The notes under the pieces are model-generated. The model saw nothing but the letters and a program-made list of their open reading frames with translations, was not told the DNA's origin and did no database searches. 7,768 bases of DNA from an uncultured Chloroflexota bacterium. GTDB lineage: Bacteria > Chloroflexota > Chloroflexia > Chloroflexales > Roseiflexaceae. Of the stretch, positions 5,713 to 7,768 are shown one piece after another; positions within the stretch are counted from its first letter, which is position 1, and each line of letters begins with the position of its first letter. The stretch lies in the NCBI GenBank assembly GCA_903871975.1, contig CAIQIY010000338.1:1-7768 (forward strand). The letters are read 5' to 3'. The position numbers were made by a program, and so were the translations under genes.

Positions 5713-6273
5713 ATGGTCAACGTCATCGATATACTCTTCGTCGCGCTGTTGTTGGCCGGCATGGCCGTTGGTTTTCTGCAGGGTGTCATCCGGCTGACGA
5801 TTGCGATCGTCTCGCTGTATGTTGGCATTATCCTGTCGAGCCTGTATTTTCAGCTCATCGGCGAGTGGGCCCGAACACAGTTCGCCATGAATCTTGACGT
5901 CGCCCAGATCATCACATTCGGGGTACTGGTCGTCGCAGCGACTGCTGTTCTGGTTGCGGCGATGAGCTACACGTTTCACTACTACGCACACATTCCGGAG
6001 TCGGCTGTCATCGTCGATCGCGGTGGCGGCGCATTGCTCGGCTTCATATGGAGCTGCATGGCACTCGCATTGTTTGCCGCGGTCCTGTCAGCGCTCTTCG
6101 TGTATCGCAACCCGGCGATCGTCGCCGAGCTCCAGCTCGCCAGGGCACTTCAGACGCAGATCCGCGAATCTGATTTGGTGGATTATTTCGTTCAGAACGT
6201 GTTGCCGTTGCTGCACCAGTCCGTACGACCACTGCTGCCCGAGGCGGCAGGGATGATCTTTCAAGGGCAATGA
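5713..6273 (+). CDS. CvpA family membrane protein
   Basis: A 186-residue integral membrane protein related to CvpA, named for its requirement in colicin V production in E. coli; its general cellular role is poorly defined. The N-terminus MVNVIDILFVALLLAGMAVG runs into FLQGVIR, the typical start of the family: an acidic residue near position 6, then a Gly-Phe/Gly turn between the first two helices. Hydrophobic segments lie at about 4-22, 25-47, 63-84 and 104-128. A hydrophilic C-terminal part of about 55 residues follows. Start: ATG 5713 has GAGG seven bases upstream. In-frame ATGs at 5686 and 5689 would add nine or eight mainly basic residues, but they lie at or next to the predicted transcription start and have no ribosome site. 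The stop is four bases before mutS2, so the two genes are probably co-transcribed and translationally coupled. A CvpA-like gene near mutS2 is also known in Bacillus subtilis (yshB, polX, mutSB). Confidence 0.88.
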   Translation: MVNVIDILFVALLLAGMAVGFLQGVIRLTIAIVSLYVGIILSSLYFQLIGEWARTQFAMNLDVAQIITFGVLVVAATAVLVAAMSYTFHYYAHIPESAVIVDRGGGALLGFIWSCMALALFAAVLSALFVYRNPAIVAELQLARALQTQIRESDLVDYFVQNVLPLLHQSVRPLLPEAAGMIFQGQ

Positions 6274-6277
6274 ACCG

Positions 6278-7768
6278 ATGGCGATCGCATCTCAGACGCT
6301 CGAGACTCTGGAGTACCCCGCGATCCTGGCGCAACTCGCGCGCCACACCGCATTCGCACTGTCGCGCGAACTCGCCCTGGCACTCACCCCAAGCCACGAC
6401 GTGGTCGAGATCCGCCGGCGCCTGCGACTGACACGCGAAGCGCGCCGCCTGCTCGACGACCACAACGACGCGACCATCGGCGGGGCGCGTGATATTCGCG
6501 GTGCGCTGGGCCGGGCGCGTCTGGGGGGCAGCCTCGATGCGCCGGTATTTCTCGACATCGCGGCGACTCTCTCGAGCGGTCGGCGCCTGCGCGGCATCAT
6601 TCTGCGCGGCGATCCGCTGACCTACCCGGCGTTGCGCGAGCTCGCCGGCGAGTTGCCAGTGCTCCCCGAGCTCGAAGATCGCATCGCACGCACCGTCGGT
6701 GAGGATGGTGCCGTGCTCGACAGTGCCAGCCCAGTGTTGGGGCGGCTGCGCGCCGAAGTGCGCATCGCGTACAACCGGCTCCACGAGCGATTGCAGAGCA
6801 TGCTCAGCTCATCGCTCGCCGAAGCACTCCAGGAGCCGATCATCACTGTGCGCAATGGGCGTTACGTCGTACCCGTCAAAGCGGCACAGCGTCGGCTCAT
6901 CCGCGGCCTGGTACACGATCAATCCGCAAGTGGCGCGACGCTGTACGTCGAACCACTGGCGACTGTCGAGCTGAACAACCGCTGGCGCGAGCTACAACTC
7001 GCCGAAGAGCAGGAAGTCGCCCGGGTGCTCGCCGAACTCTCGGATGTGATCGGCGCCCATGCGGTGCCGTTGTCGCGCGGCCTGGAAGCGATCGGCCAGT
7101 TGGACCTGGCGTTCGCGCAAGCACGCTACGCGGCCGTGCTCGACGCCGTCGAGCCCGAGATCGTGACCGCCGACGAACTTGCCGCCGAAGCAGCTTCCGG
7201 TGCGCCATCGCGCCCGCCACTCCAGTTCAGGCGGGCGCGCCACCCGCTCATCCCGCGTGGTGCGGTCGTCCCGATCGATCTGCACCTGGGCGGCGACACG
7301 CGGCTGTTGCTGATCACCGGCCCAAACACTGGTGGCAAGACGGTCGCACTGAAGACGACCGGGCTGCTGGTATTGATGGCCCAGAGCGGGTTATACGTGC
7401 CGGCCGCCGAGCCGTCGCGATCGCCGGTCTTCGGGCAGGTCTTCGCCGACATCGGTGACGAGCAGAGCATCGAACAGAGCCTGTCGACGTTCTCGTCGCA
7501 CATGACGAACATCATCAGCATCTTGCGGGCACTCGATGCATCACCAACCGATGGCGTCACGGTGGCAGCACCGCCGGAGCCAGCCCCCGACGGCGACCAG
7601 CTTGAGCGACTGGCCAACTGGCGGCGCGTCGCCCCGGGTGAGTGGGCACCGCTGGCACCGCTGCATGCCGAGCCGTTGCCAGCGCTGGTGCTGCTCGACG
7701 AACTGGGTGCCGGGACTGATCCGCTCGAAGGTGCGGCGTTGGCGCGGGCGATCATCGAACGCCTGCTC
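6278..7768 (+). CDS. mutS2: Endonuclease MutS2, N-terminal and ATPase core part (cut by window edge)
   Basis: MutS2 proteins are MutS-related ATPases without the mismatch-binding domain. They act on branched or recombination DNA and, in Bacillus, on collided ribosomes. The 497 residues present hold the core/lever region (about 1-330, including VRNGRYVVPVK and the conserved SGATLYVEP). The ATPase follows, with Walker A GPNTGGKT at 348-355, the stretch DIGDEQSIEQSLSTFSSHM ending at M409, and Walker B LVLLDELGAGTDPLEGAALA from L470 (D474, E475). The rest of the ATPase and the usual C-terminal Smr nuclease domain lie beyond the edge. Between D420 and L470 there are about 46 more residues than I expect for the family: a Pro/Ala-rich loop with nine prolines, in frame. 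Start: ATG 6278 follows the cvpA-like stop by four bases; AAGGG at 6263-6267 is ten bases upstream, a weak site consistent with translational coupling. Identity is secure. Confidence 0.95.
   Translation, partial: MAIASQTLETLEYPAILAQLARHTAFALSRELALALTPSHDVVEIRRRLRLTREARRLLDDHNDATIGGARDIRGALGRARLGGSLDAPVFLDIAATLSSGRRLRGIILRGDPLTYPALRELAGELPVLPELEDRIARTVGEDGAVLDSASPVLGRLRAEVRIAYNRLHERLQSMLSSSLAEALQEPIITVRNGRYVVPVKAAQRRLIRGLVHDQSASGATLYVEPLATVELNNRWRELQLAEEQEVARVLAELSDVIGAHAVPLSRGLEAIGQLDLAFAQARYAAVLDAVEPEIVTADELAAEAASGAPSRPPLQFRRARHPLIPRGAVVPIDLHLGGDTRLLLITGPNTGGKTVALKTTGLLVLMAQSGLYVPAAEPSRSPVFGQVFADIGDEQSIEQSLSTFSSHMTNIISILRALDASPTDGVTVAAPPEPAPDGDQLERLANWRRVAPGEWAPLAPLHAEPLPALVLLDELGAGTDPLEGAALARAIIERLL

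Noticed and set aside
4119..5897. 592-codon open frame on the plus strand
   Set aside because: It overlaps the end of the response regulator, runs antisense across the whole dehydrogenase gene and continues through the hairpin region into the cvpA-like gene. Its translation is low in hydrophobic order and has no motif; the frame is open because stops are rare in GC-rich DNA.
6044..6784. 246-codon open frame on the minus strand across the cvpA-mutS2 junction
   Set aside because: It is antisense to two well-supported genes and rich in Arg/Ala/Gln with no motif.
1..7768. tRNA, rRNA, tmRNA, RNase P RNA, CRISPR array or insertion sequence
   Set aside because: Both strands were read for T-loop sequences, conserved RNA cores, regularly spaced repeats, terminal inverted repeats and transposase motifs; none was found.

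Overview
The window reads as bacterial chromosome with high GC content: roughly 60-65% in most genes and about 70% in some gaps. The best taxonomic guess is Chloroflexota (class Chloroflexia). This rests on the archaeal/eukaryotic-type prolyl-tRNA synthetase, the DUF2085 membrane protein and the overall style of the cvpA-mutS2 pair. It is an inference from protein style, with no database comparison behind it.

Layout from left to right. Positions 1-422 (minus) hold the N-terminal 140 residues of a DUF2085 membrane protein, cut by the window edge, with a good ribosome binding site and an extended -10 promoter. Positions 423-1227 are a long gap with no convincing gene. Its right end carries a well-formed sigma70-type promoter with several symmetric elements just ahead of proS. 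Positions 1228-2670 (plus) are proS, complete at 480 codons, followed by a hairpin. Positions 2671-3459 are a second long gap without a recognisable gene. Positions 3460-4236 (plus) encode a NarL/FixJ-type response regulator with a partly degenerate receiver. It converges on 4392-5120 (minus), a short-chain dehydrogenase whose Asp-Tyr-Lys active site and cofactor motifs resemble pteridine reductases (PTR1/FolM). Positions 5121-5712 are a hairpin-rich gap ending in an extended -10 promoter for 5713-6273 (plus), a CvpA-family membrane protein. Four bases later mutS2 begins (6278) and runs off the right edge; it carries an unusual loop insertion in its ATPase domain.

The genes do not form one pathway. 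proS, the regulator and the dehydrogenase each look like single-gene transcription units; cvpA and mutS2 look like one operon. About 30% of the window has no gene, which is high for a bacterium.

I did not find a clear novel multi-gene system. The points most worth a second look are the base-composition break inside proS, the symmetric elements around its promoter, the MutS2 insertion, the pteridine-reductase-like active site, and the hairpin cluster upstream of cvpA.
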